A stretch of DNA of 64,000 nucleotides from Pullichristensenella excrementipullorum. Its GTDB lineage: Bacteria > Bacillota > Clostridia > Christensenellales > Aristaeellaceae. Every line of letters begins with the position of its first letter. Positions within the stretch are counted from its first letter, which is position 1. The notes beneath the pieces are model-generated. The model made no database searches. It saw only the letters and a list, made by a program, of their open reading frames with translations, and had not been told where the DNA came from. This document shows, piece after piece, positions 25,784 through 33,704 of the stretch. The stretch spans positions 14,686-78,685 of the forward strand of contig DVOU01000029.1 of the NCBI GenBank assembly GCA_018713365.1, written 5' to 3'. Position numbers and translations under genes: made by a program.

Positions 25784-26374
25784 ATGTACGCGCATTTTGA
25801 CGGTGTCGTGGCGGAAAAACTGGCGGACAGCATCGTGCTGGACGTGAACGGCGTGGGCTATCTTCTTCTGGTGAGCGCGCAGACGCTTTCCATGGCTCCC
25901 TCCGCGGGCGGGCGCATGAAGCTCTACGCCACATTGAGCGTGCGCGAGGACGCCATGGAGCTGTTCGGCTTTTACAGCCGCGAGGAGAAGCGCATGTTCG
26001 AGCGGTTGCGCTCCGTAAGCGGCGTGGGGCCGCGCATGGCGCTGTCCATCCTTTCCTCCATGCCGCTTAACGATCTTTCCATCGCATTGGTGGCGGGCGA
26101 CGCGGCGGCGCTGACGCGCGTGCCCGGCATCGGCAAAAAGACGGCGCAGCGGCTGGTGCTGGAACTGCGCGACAAGGTGGACGACGCCGAACTGACCGGC
26201 CAGAGCGCCGCGGCCGCCGCCCCCGCGGGCAGCGCCGAGAGCGAAGCCATCGCCGCGCTGATGGCGCTGGGCTACGCCTCCTCTGAGGCGGCGCGGGCCG
26301 TGAGCGCCGTGGCGGGCAAGGCTGCGAAGGCGGATGAGATGATCTTCTTGGCGTTGAAGAGTCTGGGGAGCTGA
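25784..26374 (+). CDS. ruvA: Holliday junction branch migration protein RuvA
   Basis: A 196-residue DNA-binding subunit of the RuvAB motor. N-terminal OB fold (about 1-62), two helix-hairpin-helix motifs in the middle (SVSGVGPRMALSIL and RVPGIGKKTAQRLVLELRDK), an acidic/Ala-rich linker, then the C-terminal RuvB-binding domain (about 150-196). The usual partner ruvB does not follow; a terminator and a convergent gene do. Confidence 0.97.
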   Translation: MYAHFDGVVAEKLADSIVLDVNGVGYLLLVSAQTLSMAPSAGGRMKLYATLSVREDAMELFGFYSREEKRMFERLRSVSGVGPRMALSILSSMPLNDLSIALVAGDAAALTRVPGIGKKTAQRLVLELRDKVDDAELTGQSAAAAAPAGSAESEAIAALMALGYASSEAARAVSAVAGKAAKADEMIFLALKSLGS

Positions 26375-26388
26375 CAGGAGGAAAGTCA

Positions 26389-26432
26389 CGCCCCGTCGCG
26401 GCGGGTATGCCGGCGGCGGGGCGCTGTTTTTT
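26389..26432 (+). terminator. ruvCA terminator
   Basis: Stem CGCCCCGTCG / CGGCGGGGCG (one mismatch) followed by CTG and TTTTTT at 26427-26432. Confidence 0.85.
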
Positions 26433-26437
26433 GGGGA

Positions 26438-26941
26438 TCAGGACGCGAGCGGTTTTTGCCGCAGCGTGCCCTCGTAGGCGCCGAGGGCGCATTCGCCAGC
26501 GGGCTGGAAGCCGTAGCGCTCGTAGTAGGCGGTGAGGGCCTCGTTGTCGCGCGTGGAATCCAGGCGCAAATAGCGCTTGCCCATGCGCAGGGCCATTTCC
26601 TCCGTGCGGCGGAGAAATTCATTGCCCGCGCCGGGGCAGTCCGGCGCGCCGACGAGGTTGTGGATGTAGAGGGCGGGGGCGGTGTCGCCCTGCCAGCGCT
26701 CATCTTCCGTGAGCAGCACGGCGGCGGCGGCCAGTTTGCCGGTCTGCCGTTCGCAGAGGGCGTAGAGCGTACCCTCGGCCTGCTGCTGTTCGTAATAGGA
26801 GAGCGGAAAGACGTTCAGATAGTCGGTGTGGTTCCACTGGCGGATGCCCACCTCGTCCATCCAGCGGGTGCGCTCGCAGATGAGGCGGAACACCTCCGCG
26901 GCTTCTTCGGGGCGGCAGAGGCGAAATTCATAGTCGCGCAT
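26438..26941 (-). CDS. GNAT family N-acetyltransferase
   Basis: A 167-residue acetyltransferase. The start MRDYEFRLCRPEEAAEVFRL at ATG 26941 has GGGAG eight bases upstream. The acetyl-CoA loop region reads GAGNEFLRRTEEMA, followed by a family-typical tail (DNEALTAYYERYGFQPAGE). The gene lies alone between convergent ruvA and the nfnB terminator. The substrate is unknown. Confidence 0.88.
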   Translation of the reverse strand: MRDYEFRLCRPEEAAEVFRLICERTRWMDEVGIRQWNHTDYLNVFPLSYYEQQQAEGTLYALCERQTGKLAAAAVLLTEDERWQGDTAPALYIHNLVGAPDCPGAGNEFLRRTEEMALRMGKRYLRLDSTRDNEALTAYYERYGFQPAGECALGAYEGTLRQKPLAS

Positions 26942-26961
26942 GCGGTCTTGCTCCCAACGTA

Positions 26962-26999
26962 CAAAAATACTGCCCCGCCCGCTCACCGGCGGACGGGGC
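26962..26999 (-). terminator. nfnAB terminator
   Basis: Minus-strand stem GCCCCGTCCGC / GCGGGCGGGGC (one mismatch, six-base loop) followed by AGTATTTTT, 12 bp after the nfnB stop. Confidence 0.85.
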
Positions 27000-27010
27000 G
27001 GATGTATGCC

Positions 27011-28396
27011 TTACTTGCTCAGTTTTTCGTGGATGGCCTTCGCGGCGGTCTTGCCCGCGCCCATGGCGAGGATGACCGTGGCCGCGCCGGTGACGGCGTC
27101 GCCGCCGGCGTAGACGTTTTCAAGGCTGGTCGCGCCGTTTTCATCGACGATGATGCCGCCCCACTTCTGCGTTTCCAGCCCGGGGGTGGTGTTGCGGATC
27201 AGGGGGTTGGGCGAATTGCCAATGGCGATGACCACCGTATCGACGTCGAGATCGAACTCGCTGCCCTGCTTGACCACGGGGCGGCGGCGGCCGGAGGCGT
27301 CCGGCTCGCCCAGCTCCATCTCCACGCAGGTCATGGCGCGCACATTGCCGCTTTCGTCGCCGTGGATGGCGGTGGGGTTGGTGAGCATGCGGAAGTTGAC
27401 GCCCTCTTCCTTGGCGTGATGCACTTCCTCGAGGCGGGCGGGCATTTCCTTTTCCGAGCGGCGGTAGACGATGGAAACTTCGTCCGCGCCCAGCCGCAGC
27501 GCCGAGCGCGCCGCGTCCATGGCCACGTTGCCGCCGCCGACCACGGCCACCTTTTTGCCCACGCGCACGGGGGTGTCCGTCTGCGGGAAGGCGTAGGCCT
27601 TCATCAGGTTGATGCGGGTCAAGAACTCGTTGGCCGAATAGACGCCGTTGAGGTTCTCGCCGGGGATGCCCTGAAAGCGCGGCAGACCCGCGCCGGAGCC
27701 GACGAACACGGCCTCGTAGCCCTCGTCGAACAGTTCTTCCAGAGACACGGAGCGGCCGACAACCACGTCGGTCTCGATCTTCACGCCCAGCGCCTCGACG
27801 GTGGCGATTTCCTCGCGCACAAGGCGCTTGGGCAGGCGGAACTCGGGGATGCCATAGACGAGTACGCCGCCGGGGGTGTGCAGCGCCTCAAAGATAGTTA
27901 CATCGTAACCCAGCTTGGCCAGATCGCCGGCGCAGGTCAGGCCCGAGGGGCCGGAGCCGACCACGGCCACGCGGTGGCCGTTGGGGGCGGGGCGCTCGGT
28001 CTTGGTAGAGGCGTGCTGCATGGCGTAGTCGGCGCAGAAGCGCTCGAGGCGGCCGATGCCCACCGGGTCGCCCTTGACGCCGCGCACGCACTTGGACTCG
28101 CACTGCGTCTCCTGCGGGCAGACGCGGCCGCAGATGGCGGGCAGGTTGTTGGTCAGGCGGATGGTCTCGTAAGCCTGTTCAAATTCGCCTTCCTTGACGT
28201 GGCGGATAAAATCGGAGATGTGTACGCCCACGGGGCAGCCGGTCATGCAGGCGGGGTTCTTGCAGTCGATGCAACGGGTGGCTTCCTCGCGCGCCATGGC
28301 TTCATCGTAGCCCTGCGAGACTTCTTCAAAGTTGCGGCGGCGCACCTCGGGGGCCTGCTCGCGCGCGGGCAGCTTGGTCAGGCTCTTATTGTACAT
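27011..28396 (-). CDS. nfnB: NADPH-dependent glutamate synthase small subunit-like; NfnB of electron-bifurcating transhydrogenase
   Basis: A 461-residue flavoprotein. The N-terminal Fe-S domain has CIDCKNPACMTGCPVGV and CGRVCPQETQCESKC, followed by two Rossmann motifs (VAVVGSGPSGLTCAGDLA for FAD and VAVVGGGNVAMDAARSA for NADP). Such proteins are often annotated gltA. Because the gene directly follows, with 11-nt overlap, a ferredoxin-NADP reductase subunit, I read the pair as NfnAB, which couples NADH and reduced ferredoxin to NADPH formation in anaerobes. A lone glutamate synthase role is the alternative. Confidence 0.9.
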   Translation of the reverse strand: MYNKSLTKLPAREQAPEVRRRNFEEVSQGYDEAMAREEATRCIDCKNPACMTGCPVGVHISDFIRHVKEGEFEQAYETIRLTNNLPAICGRVCPQETQCESKCVRGVKGDPVGIGRLERFCADYAMQHASTKTERPAPNGHRVAVVGSGPSGLTCAGDLAKLGYDVTIFEALHTPGGVLVYGIPEFRLPKRLVREEIATVEALGVKIETDVVVGRSVSLEELFDEGYEAVFVGSGAGLPRFQGIPGENLNGVYSANEFLTRINLMKAYAFPQTDTPVRVGKKVAVVGGGNVAMDAARSALRLGADEVSIVYRRSEKEMPARLEEVHHAKEEGVNFRMLTNPTAIHGDESGNVRAMTCVEMELGEPDASGRRRPVVKQGSEFDLDVDTVVIAIGNSPNPLIRNTTPGLETQKWGGIIVDENGATSLENVYAGGDAVTGAATVILAMGAGKTAAKAIHEKLSK

Positions 28397-29243
28397 GCTC
28401 GGCGGCCTCCTTCATGCGGCAGATGTGCTGCTCCTTGCTGAGCTTTTCCTCGGCGGAGTACATGCGCGAGCGCTTCATGGCCTCGTCGAAATCGACCAGA
28501 TGGCCGTCGAACTCGGGGCCGTCCACGCAGGCGAACTTCGTCTCGCCGCCGACGGTGAGGCGGCAGCCGCCGCACATGCCGGTGCCGTCAATCATGATGG
28601 GGTTCATGCTGACCACGGTGTGGATGCCGTAGGGGCGGGTCATTTCGCACACGGCGCGCATCATCGGCATGGGGCCGATGGCGACCACGTGTTCGTACTT
28701 GGCCCCGGCTTCGAGCTGCTCGCGCAGGGCGTCGGTGACGAAGCCCTTTTTGCCGTTGGAGCCGTCGTCGGTCATGACGATGAGGTTCTTCGAGGCGTTT
28801 TGCAGTTCGTCCATGAGGATGGCCAGCCCGATGTTGCGGAAGCCGACGATCATGTCCACCTCCGCGCCCAGCTCGGTGAGGGCTACGGCCTGCGGGTAGG
28901 CGATGGCGATGCCCAGACCGCCGCCGATGACGGCCACGCGCTTGCCCTTGACGTCGCCATACTCGCTGACGCGGCCGAGGGGGCCGACGAAGTCCAGCAG
29001 GCTGTCGCCCGCGTTCAGTTCGTCCAGGTGGATGGTGGTCTTGCCGACCTTCTGGAAGATGATGGTGACGCTGCCGCTCTCGCGGTCGTAACCGGCGATG
29101 GTCAGCGGGATGCGCTCGCCGTTTTCGTCGATGCGCAGGATGATGAACTGGCCCGGACCGGCCTTTTTCGCGACGCGCGGCGCAAGGACGCGCATCAGCG
29201 TGGTCGTCTCGTTGAGACGGCGCTTTTCAAGGATGGGATACAT
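28386..29243 (-). CDS. nfnA: Ferredoxin-NADP reductase alpha subunit (NfnA / sulfide dehydrogenase-like)
   Basis: A 285-residue FAD/NAD-binding protein with an N-terminal flavin barrel (GQFIILRIDENGERIPLTIA), a Rossmann motif (VAVIGGGLGIAIAYPQA) and a C-terminal [2Fe-2S] site (GMCGGCRLTVGGETKFACVD). These features match NfnA/SudB. Overlaps nfnB by 11 nt and follows deoC by 40 bp. The complex would balance NADPH, NADH and ferredoxin in an anaerobic fermenter. Confidence 0.92.
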   Translation of the reverse strand: MYPILEKRRLNETTTLMRVLAPRVAKKAGPGQFIILRIDENGERIPLTIAGYDRESGSVTIIFQKVGKTTIHLDELNAGDSLLDFVGPLGRVSEYGDVKGKRVAVIGGGLGIAIAYPQAVALTELGAEVDMIVGFRNIGLAILMDELQNASKNLIVMTDDGSNGKKGFVTDALREQLEAGAKYEHVVAIGPMPMMRAVCEMTRPYGIHTVVSMNPIMIDGTGMCGGCRLTVGGETKFACVDGPEFDGHLVDFDEAMKRSRMYSAEEKLSKEQHICRMKEAAEHVQ

Positions 29244-29283
29244 GCGATAGCCTCCGTGGTTGTAGATTTGCGCGCGCGGCGCG

Positions 29284-29955
29284 TCAGTTGTTCTGCCCTT
29301 CGGCGGCGGTCAGTTTGGGCACGGTGGAAAAGCCCACGCCCAGCCGCTCGGCGCCCATTTCCACATAGGCGCGGGCGTCTTCCAGCGTGCGGATGCCGCC
29401 GGAGGCCTTGACGCGGATGCGCCCCGCCGCCTGCGAGACCATGGCCATCACCGCTTCGGGGGTCGCGCCCCTGGTGGAAAAGCCGGTGGAGGTCTTCACA
29501 AAGTCCGCGCCGACATCCACGCAGACGTCCACGCCCTCGCGGATGCGGTTTTCATCGAGCTGGCAGGTCTCAAAGATGACCTTGACCAGCACGCCCCGCG
29601 CGTGGGCTTCCTCGACCACGGCGGCGATCTCCTCGCGCACCACGGCCCAATCGCCGCCCCTGGCGGCGCCGTAGTTCATCACCATGTCGATCTCCTGCAC
29701 GCCCATCTCGGCGTAGGCGCGGGCCGCCGCGCGCTTGACCGCCGCGCCGCCGCAGCCCTGCGGGAAGTCCAGCACGCAGGAGACGCAGGTGTTCGTGCCC
29801 TTGCACATGGCAAGCGCCGTTTCAATATCGCGCGGCTGCACGCAGACGGAAAAAACATCGTTGTCGATGCCCAGCTGGATGGCGGCGCGCACCTCCTCCG
29901 GCGTCATGGCGGGGTCGAGGACGGCATGATCTATATAACGGGCAATTTTCATCAT
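29284..29955 (-). CDS. deoC: Deoxyribose-phosphate aldolase
   Basis: A 223-residue class I aldolase splitting deoxyribose-5-phosphate into glyceraldehyde-3-phosphate and acetaldehyde. The Schiff-base lysine sits in FVKTSTGFST and the second active-site lysine in VKASGGIRT. N-terminal ARYIDHAVLDPAMT is typical. The ATG at 29955 is seven bases after AGGAGG; the alternative ATG three bases later is possible. First gene after its own strong promoter, with nfnA 40 bp downstream. Confidence 0.96.
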   Translation of the reverse strand: MMKIARYIDHAVLDPAMTPEEVRAAIQLGIDNDVFSVCVQPRDIETALAMCKGTNTCVSCVLDFPQGCGGAAVKRAAARAYAEMGVQEIDMVMNYGAARGGDWAVVREEIAAVVEEAHARGVLVKVIFETCQLDENRIREGVDVCVDVGADFVKTSTGFSTRGATPEAVMAMVSQAAGRIRVKASGGIRTLEDARAYVEMGAERLGVGFSTVPKLTAAEGQNN

Positions 29956-30005
29956 CAAATGACCTCCTGCGTTTTGGGGCGATAGCGCCCAGTCTTCTAC
30001 CGTAT

Positions 30006-30034
30006 ATCATAGCATCACAAGGCCGCGCTGTCAA
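30006..30034 (-). promoter_or_regulatory. Sigma-A promoter of deoC(-nfnAB)
   Basis: Minus strand TTGACA (30034-30029), 17-bp spacer, TATGAT (30011-30006), about 50 bp upstream of the deoC ATG. Confidence 0.85.
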
Positions 30035-30077
30035 ACGCGGCGCGGCCGATTTTTTATTGCGTTTGTGCTATTTTCGC

Positions 30078-30116
30078 GCGCGGGCGGCTCCCTTGCAGGA
30101 ACGCACCCGCCCGCGC
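30078..30116. terminator. Hairpin after cotJC
   Basis: Perfect 10-bp stem GCGCGGGCGG / CCGCCCGCGC, 15 bp after the cotJC stop. There is no clear U-run, so termination strength is uncertain. Confidence 0.5.
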
Positions 30117-30131
30117 GGCGGCTTTGGCATA

Positions 30132-30728
30132 TCAGGCGTCAAAAGCGGGGTTGCGGGCGTAGGGGTCGCGAGGGTCGAGCGCTTCCTCCACCAGCCGCAG
30201 CCCCTCGCCAAAGCGCTGGTAGTGAACGACCTCGCGCTGGCGCAAAAAGCGGATGGGGGCGATGACGTCCGGGTCGTCGGCGAGGCGGAGGATGTTGTCG
30301 TAGGTGGTGCGCGCCTTCTGTTCGGCGGCCATGGCCTCGTGCAGGTCCGTCACCGGGTCGCCCTTGGACTGGAAACAGGCGGCGGTGAACGGCGCGCCGG
30401 AGGCGGCTTGCATCCACACGCCGCCGGTGTGGTCGACATAGTAGTCGTCAAAGCCCTGCCGCTTGAGTTCCTCGGCGGAGAGCCCCTTGGTGAGCTGGCG
30501 GATGATGGTGCCGATCATTTCCAGATGCGCAAGTTCCTCGGTGGCCACGTCGTTGAGCAGCCCCGCCACGCGGCGGTCGGGCATGGCGTAGCGCTGGGCG
30601 AAGTAGCGCATGGAGGCGGCCAGTTCGCCGTCCGGCCCGCCGAGCTGCGAGACGATGGCCTTGGCAAGACGGGCGTTTTTGTTTTGGATGTTGACGGGGA
30701 ATTGCAGGCGTTTTTCATAGAGCCACAT
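30132..30728 (-). CDS. cotJC: Spore coat protein CotJC (manganese catalase family)
   Basis: A 198-residue protein with the ferritin-like manganese catalase fold. It begins MWLYEKRLQFPVNIQNKNAR, and metal-ligand helices are visible in LGGPDGELAASMRYFAQRYA, ATEELAHLEMIGTII and HEAMAAEQKARTTYDN, with a further REVVHYQRFGEGL. CotJC sits in the spore coat and may remove peroxide. The ATG at 30728 is used rather than a longer frame that invades cotJB. Third gene of cotJABC. Confidence 0.95.
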   Translation of the reverse strand: MWLYEKRLQFPVNIQNKNARLAKAIVSQLGGPDGELAASMRYFAQRYAMPDRRVAGLLNDVATEELAHLEMIGTIIRQLTKGLSAEELKRQGFDDYYVDHTGGVWMQAASGAPFTAACFQSKGDPVTDLHEAMAAEQKARTTYDNILRLADDPDVIAPIRFLRQREVVHYQRFGEGLRLVEEALDPRDPYARNPAFDA

Positions 30729-30739
30729 GTGCCGGCCTC

Positions 30740-30979
30740 CTATTCGAACGGGAAGGGCTGTTCCACCCAGTCGTAGGTCTGCGAAGCAAGCAGGCCGTCG
30801 TGCGTGAGCGCGCCGTGCGCTTCTTCGTAGGCGGCGACGGCGGCCTTGCGCTCGGCGAGGGCGTTTTTCAGCGCCGCCAGCGCGTGGGCGTCGTCGGGAT
30901 GCGTGTCCAGATAGAGCTTGAGGTCGTCGGCGAGGAAGCTCCATTCGTCGACGGCGCGAAGGTCCTTTTCGCGATTCAT
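30740..30979 (-). CDS. cotJB: Spore coat protein CotJB
   Basis: A 79-residue protein with the CotJB pattern: LRAVDEWSFLADDLKLYLDT, THPDDAHALAALKN, and a C-terminal YDWVEQPFPFE. Its ATG overlaps the cotJA stop (ATGA), so translation is coupled. Required for CotJC assembly in B. subtilis; the role here is by homology. Confidence 0.93.
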   Translation of the reverse strand: MNREKDLRAVDEWSFLADDLKLYLDTHPDDAHALAALKNALAERKAAVAAYEEAHGALTHDGLLASQTYDWVEQPFPFE

Positions 30980-31131
30980 GCGCGCGCCTCCTTTCCCAGA
31001 AAGGGCATATAGAGGGCGGAAAACGCCGTGCCGCGCCTGAGCGCGTCGGCGGGCGAAAGCGTGCCCTCCCACATTTGCCAGGCCACGCGGGCCATGGCCA
31101 GAGAGGAACGCGCGTTCATTTTCTCATCCAT
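30976..31131 (-). CDS. cotJA: Spore coat associated protein CotJA
   Basis: A 51-residue protein (MDEKMNARSSLAMARVAWQM...) with the CotJA tail GTAFSALYMPFLGKE. The ATG at 31131 has AAAGGAGA upstream; a longer frame back to 31230 lacks family similarity and a ribosome site. Shorter than many CotJA proteins. Together with CotJB and CotJC this marks a spore-forming lineage. Confidence 0.88.
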   Translation of the reverse strand: MDEKMNARSSLAMARVAWQMWEGTLSPADALRRGTAFSALYMPFLGKEARA

Positions 31132-31433
31132 TTCGCTGTCTCCTTTGCGGTTTTCGGGCGATGCGCCCGAAGCAGCGTATGCCGCGCGGGGAAAAGGGGT
31201 GTTTCGCCGTGTTATCTTTGCATTTTCCATCAGGATTTAACCGCATTTCTGTGGAAAATAAACATTTTTCTGGTACTATGATGGCGTTGGATGTTTCTTC
31301 ATGATCTTCTCCTTTTCGACAGGCCGCCGTGATCCGCAGCACGGCGGCCTGTCCCCGTTTTGGGCATGGAAAAGCGCCCTGACGGAAAGATCAGGGCGGT
31401 CTTCGCGTTTATGACCGGCAAATCATGGTTTTT
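31132..31433 (-). other. cotJ leader region with tiny ORF and hairpin
   Basis: This 302-bp stretch holds a perfect 10-bp stem AGGCCGCCGT / ACGGCGGCCT at 31321-31350, then a nine-codon frame (31302-31276, MKKHPTPS, stop) seven bases after AAGGAG, then AT-rich DNA. A CATACGCT sequence about 55 bp before cotJA resembles a sporulation-sigma -10 box, but I see no matching -35 box. No larger gene is present. Confidence 0.4.
31375..31398 (-). terminator. Terminator of the DegV operon
   Basis: Minus-strand stem CGCCCTGA / TCAGGGCG with an eight-base loop followed by CTTTTCC, 36 bp after the stop at 31434. Confidence 0.75.
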
Positions 31434-31877
31434 TCAACGCCTGCGCATTTCGTAGAGAAAACTGCTGTACGTGAAATATCCTTCCTCCTGCGGCGCGTAG
31501 TCCGGACAGAGAAAAAACAGGCTGCGGCGGCGCTTTTCGCGCTCGGTGTCGTCCGATGTGGGAAAAAACACGTCGGCCTTCCCCTGCGGGCGGATGTCCG
31601 AGAGGCAGAAAAGCTCGTCGTCATCGTCGCCGCAGGGGCAGAAGTTGCCGTGGCGGCAGGAAAGGCAGCAGCGCAGGGCGTAGCCCTCGGGCAGGGCCTT
31701 TGCCAGAGCGATGAGCGCTTTTTCCGTGTTCCAGCCCTCGCCGCACAGGGCATTCCCCTGCAGGCAGAGACGCACGCGGGCATAGGGGCGTTCGCCGCAT
31801 GCGGCGCGGCGCTCAAGTTCCACGGGCACGGCAAGCGTCCCCGCAGGCGTTTGCAGGCGCAGAGTCCGCGCTTCCAT
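31434..31877 (-). CDS. Unrecognised Cys-containing cytosolic protein
   Basis: A 147-residue protein with no signal or membrane segment. The middle holds a cysteine cluster (CCLSCRHGNFCPCGDDDD) followed by LFCLSD and a late CPDYAPQEEGYF; the spacing suggests metal or iron-sulfur binding. It ends in aromatic YSSFLYEMRRR. I start it at ATG 31877, eight bases after AAGGGG; the ATG at 31883 overlaps the degV stop. It is the last gene of a degV-degV-unknown operon. Family not recognised. Confidence 0.75.
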   Translation of the reverse strand: MEARTLRLQTPAGTLAVPVELERRAACGERPYARVRLCLQGNALCGEGWNTEKALIALAKALPEGYALRCCLSCRHGNFCPCGDDDDELFCLSDIRPQGKADVFFPTSDDTEREKRRRSLFFLCPDYAPQEEGYFTYSSFLYEMRRR

Positions 31878-31882
31878 GGCCA

Positions 31883-32725
31883 TCACCCCTTGCGGACGAA
31901 AAGCACGCCCAGCGTGTTGGGGCCGCAGTGGTTGCAGACGGTGCAGCCGGCCTGCGTTTCCAGAAGTTCCTCGAAGTGGCCCTCCTCGCGGCAGACGGCG
32001 CGCACGGCGTCCAGCGCGGGCTGGGGGCAGGTGGACCAGGTGATGAAGGCGCGCTCGCGGTCGATGTCCTCGCGGCCATGGAGGCGGTCGTGGGCGTACT
32101 GGCGCAGCACCTTTTCATAGGCGCCGCGGTACTTGCGGCCCACGCCCATCTTGCCGTTTCGCACCTCGATGCAGGGCTTTAAGTGCAGAAGGTTCGCGCC
32201 CAGCGCCGCCAGCGCTGAGCAGCGGCCGCCCTTGTAGAGGTAGTCCAGCCGGTCGATGACGAAGCTGGCCTCCACGCGGGGGGCAAATGCTTCCATGGCC
32301 TTCTGGATGGCCGCGCCACCCTCCCCCGCCTGCGCGCGTTTGGCGGCCTCGATGACCACCAGACCCATGCCGGTGGAGAGATTGCGCGAATCCACGGGGT
32401 AGACGCCCGGCACCTCGCGCGCGGCGAGGCAGGCGTTCTGATAGCAGGCGGACATCTCGGCGCTGATGGTGATGTGGACGACCTCGCTGCCATCCGCGGT
32501 GCGGCGGCGGAACAGCTCTATGTAGTCCTCCACGCTGACCGCCGCGGTCTTTAGGAGCTTGCCGGTCTTTTCCACGTAGGCGAAAATGTCAGTCGGGCGG
32601 ATATCCACGCCGTCGCGCAGGGATGCGTCGTCCCTGACGATGTAAAGCGGCTGGATGGCGACATCGTAGCGTTTGAGCAGTTCCGGGGACAGATCGCAGG
32701 TGCTGTCCGCCGAGATCTTGACCAT
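31883..32725 (-). CDS. DegV family fatty-acid-binding protein
   Basis: A 280-residue DegV (FakB-type) protein. The N-terminus VKISADSTCDLSPELLKRYD has the conserved S/T-C-D fatty-acid carboxylate site, and the middle contains VHITISAEMSACYQNA, YPVDSRNLSTGMGLVVIEAA and YLYKGGRCS. In staphylococci FakB carries the fatty acid that FakA phosphorylates; a FakA-like gene is at 1-925. Tandem with another DegV gene upstream (18 bp). Confidence 0.93.
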   Translation of the reverse strand: MVKISADSTCDLSPELLKRYDVAIQPLYIVRDDASLRDGVDIRPTDIFAYVEKTGKLLKTAAVSVEDYIELFRRRTADGSEVVHITISAEMSACYQNACLAAREVPGVYPVDSRNLSTGMGLVVIEAAKRAQAGEGGAAIQKAMEAFAPRVEASFVIDRLDYLYKGGRCSALAALGANLLHLKPCIEVRNGKMGVGRKYRGAYEKVLRQYAHDRLHGREDIDRERAFITWSTCPQPALDAVRAVCREEGHFEELLETQAGCTVCNHCGPNTLGVLFVRKG

Positions 32726-32743
32726 TCCCCAAAGCCTCCCTTT

Positions 32744-33616
32744 CTAGCGCTCGCTGCCGATGAAGAAGACAGCGATGGTGCCCGGGCCGGAATGCGAGCC
32801 GATGACCGGGCCGACGAAGTTGAGTACCTGAAGTTCAAGGCCCGTGCGCTCCTTGATCATTTCGGCGACGAGGCGGGCGTCCTCCTCGCTGTCGCCGTGG
32901 CTGATAAAGAGCGTCTGGTCGGGCCGGTCGAGCATGGTTTCCTGCACTTTCTCGGCGATGGCGCGCAAGGACGCCTTGCGGCCACGCACCTTGGCGACGG
33001 GGATGAGGCGGCCCTCGTTATCGACATGCAGAACGGGCTTGATGCTGAGGATGGAGCCGATCACCGCCGCCGCCGCGCTGACGCGGCCGCCGCGACGGAG
33101 GAATTGCAGATCTTCCACCGTGAACCAGTGGCAGATGTGCAGTTTCAGATCCTCGGCATAGTCGCGCAGGGCCTCCAGTTCCATGCCCTCGCGCTTTTTC
33201 TGCGCCAGCAGATAGACGAAGAGGCCCTGCCCCAAAGAGGCGCAGAGGGAATCGACCGTGTAGACCTTGCGGCCGGGGTACTTCTCCATCATCTCGCGGC
33301 CCACGTTGGCGCCTACCTGACAGGTGGCGCTGAGGGCGGAGGAAAAGCCGATGTAGAGTACATCGCGCCCGGCCTGCATCTCCGGTTCCATGGCGGCGAC
33401 GAACACGTCGGCGTTGGCCGCCGAGGTCTTGGAGACTTCGCCGGCGCGCAGGCGGGCGTAAAGCTCCTTGTTGGGGATGCCGCGCGCGTCCGTGGTGTTG
33501 AGGTATTCCCTGCCCCCCAGCGTGAGAGAAAGCGGAACGACCTTGACGCCCAGTTGCGCCGCAATGTCGTCCGGCAGATCGCACGAAGAATCGGTGATGA
33601 TGATGTAGTCCGCCAT
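32744..33616 (-). CDS. DegV family fatty-acid-binding protein
   Basis: A 290-residue DegV paralog of the neighbouring gene. N-terminus DYIIITDSSCDLPDDIAAQL, then VLYIGFSSALSATCQVG, YTVDSLCASLGQGLF and LQFLRRGGRVSAAAAV, all family motifs. The C-terminal domain ends with GPVIGSHSGPGTIAVFFIG. Two DegV proteins may bind different acyl chains. First gene of this operon with an extended -10 promoter upstream. Confidence 0.95.
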   Translation of the reverse strand: MADYIIITDSSCDLPDDIAAQLGVKVVPLSLTLGGREYLNTTDARGIPNKELYARLRAGEVSKTSAANADVFVAAMEPEMQAGRDVLYIGFSSALSATCQVGANVGREMMEKYPGRKVYTVDSLCASLGQGLFVYLLAQKKREGMELEALRDYAEDLKLHICHWFTVEDLQFLRRGGRVSAAAAVIGSILSIKPVLHVDNEGRLIPVAKVRGRKASLRAIAEKVQETMLDRPDQTLFISHGDSEEDARLVAEMIKERTGLELQVLNFVGPVIGSHSGPGTIAVFFIGSER

Positions 33617-33660
33617 GTGTGTCCCCTCCGTAAGCCCGCCGCATGGCGGTATTTATTAAC

Positions 33661-33669
33661 ACTATAACA
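33661..33669 (-). promoter_or_regulatory. Extended -10 promoter of the degV operon
   Basis: TGTTATAGT on the minus strand (33669-33661), 45 bp upstream of the ATG; no good -35 box is visible. Confidence 0.55.
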
Positions 33670-33704
33670 CAAAAATGTCCAAAAGGCAATGCCGGCAGGC
33701 GCCC

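Noticed and set aside
31180..31230. Sporulation-sigma promoter of cotJA
   Set aside because: CATACGCT resembles a -10 box, but no -35 element is at the right distance; kept only as a remark.
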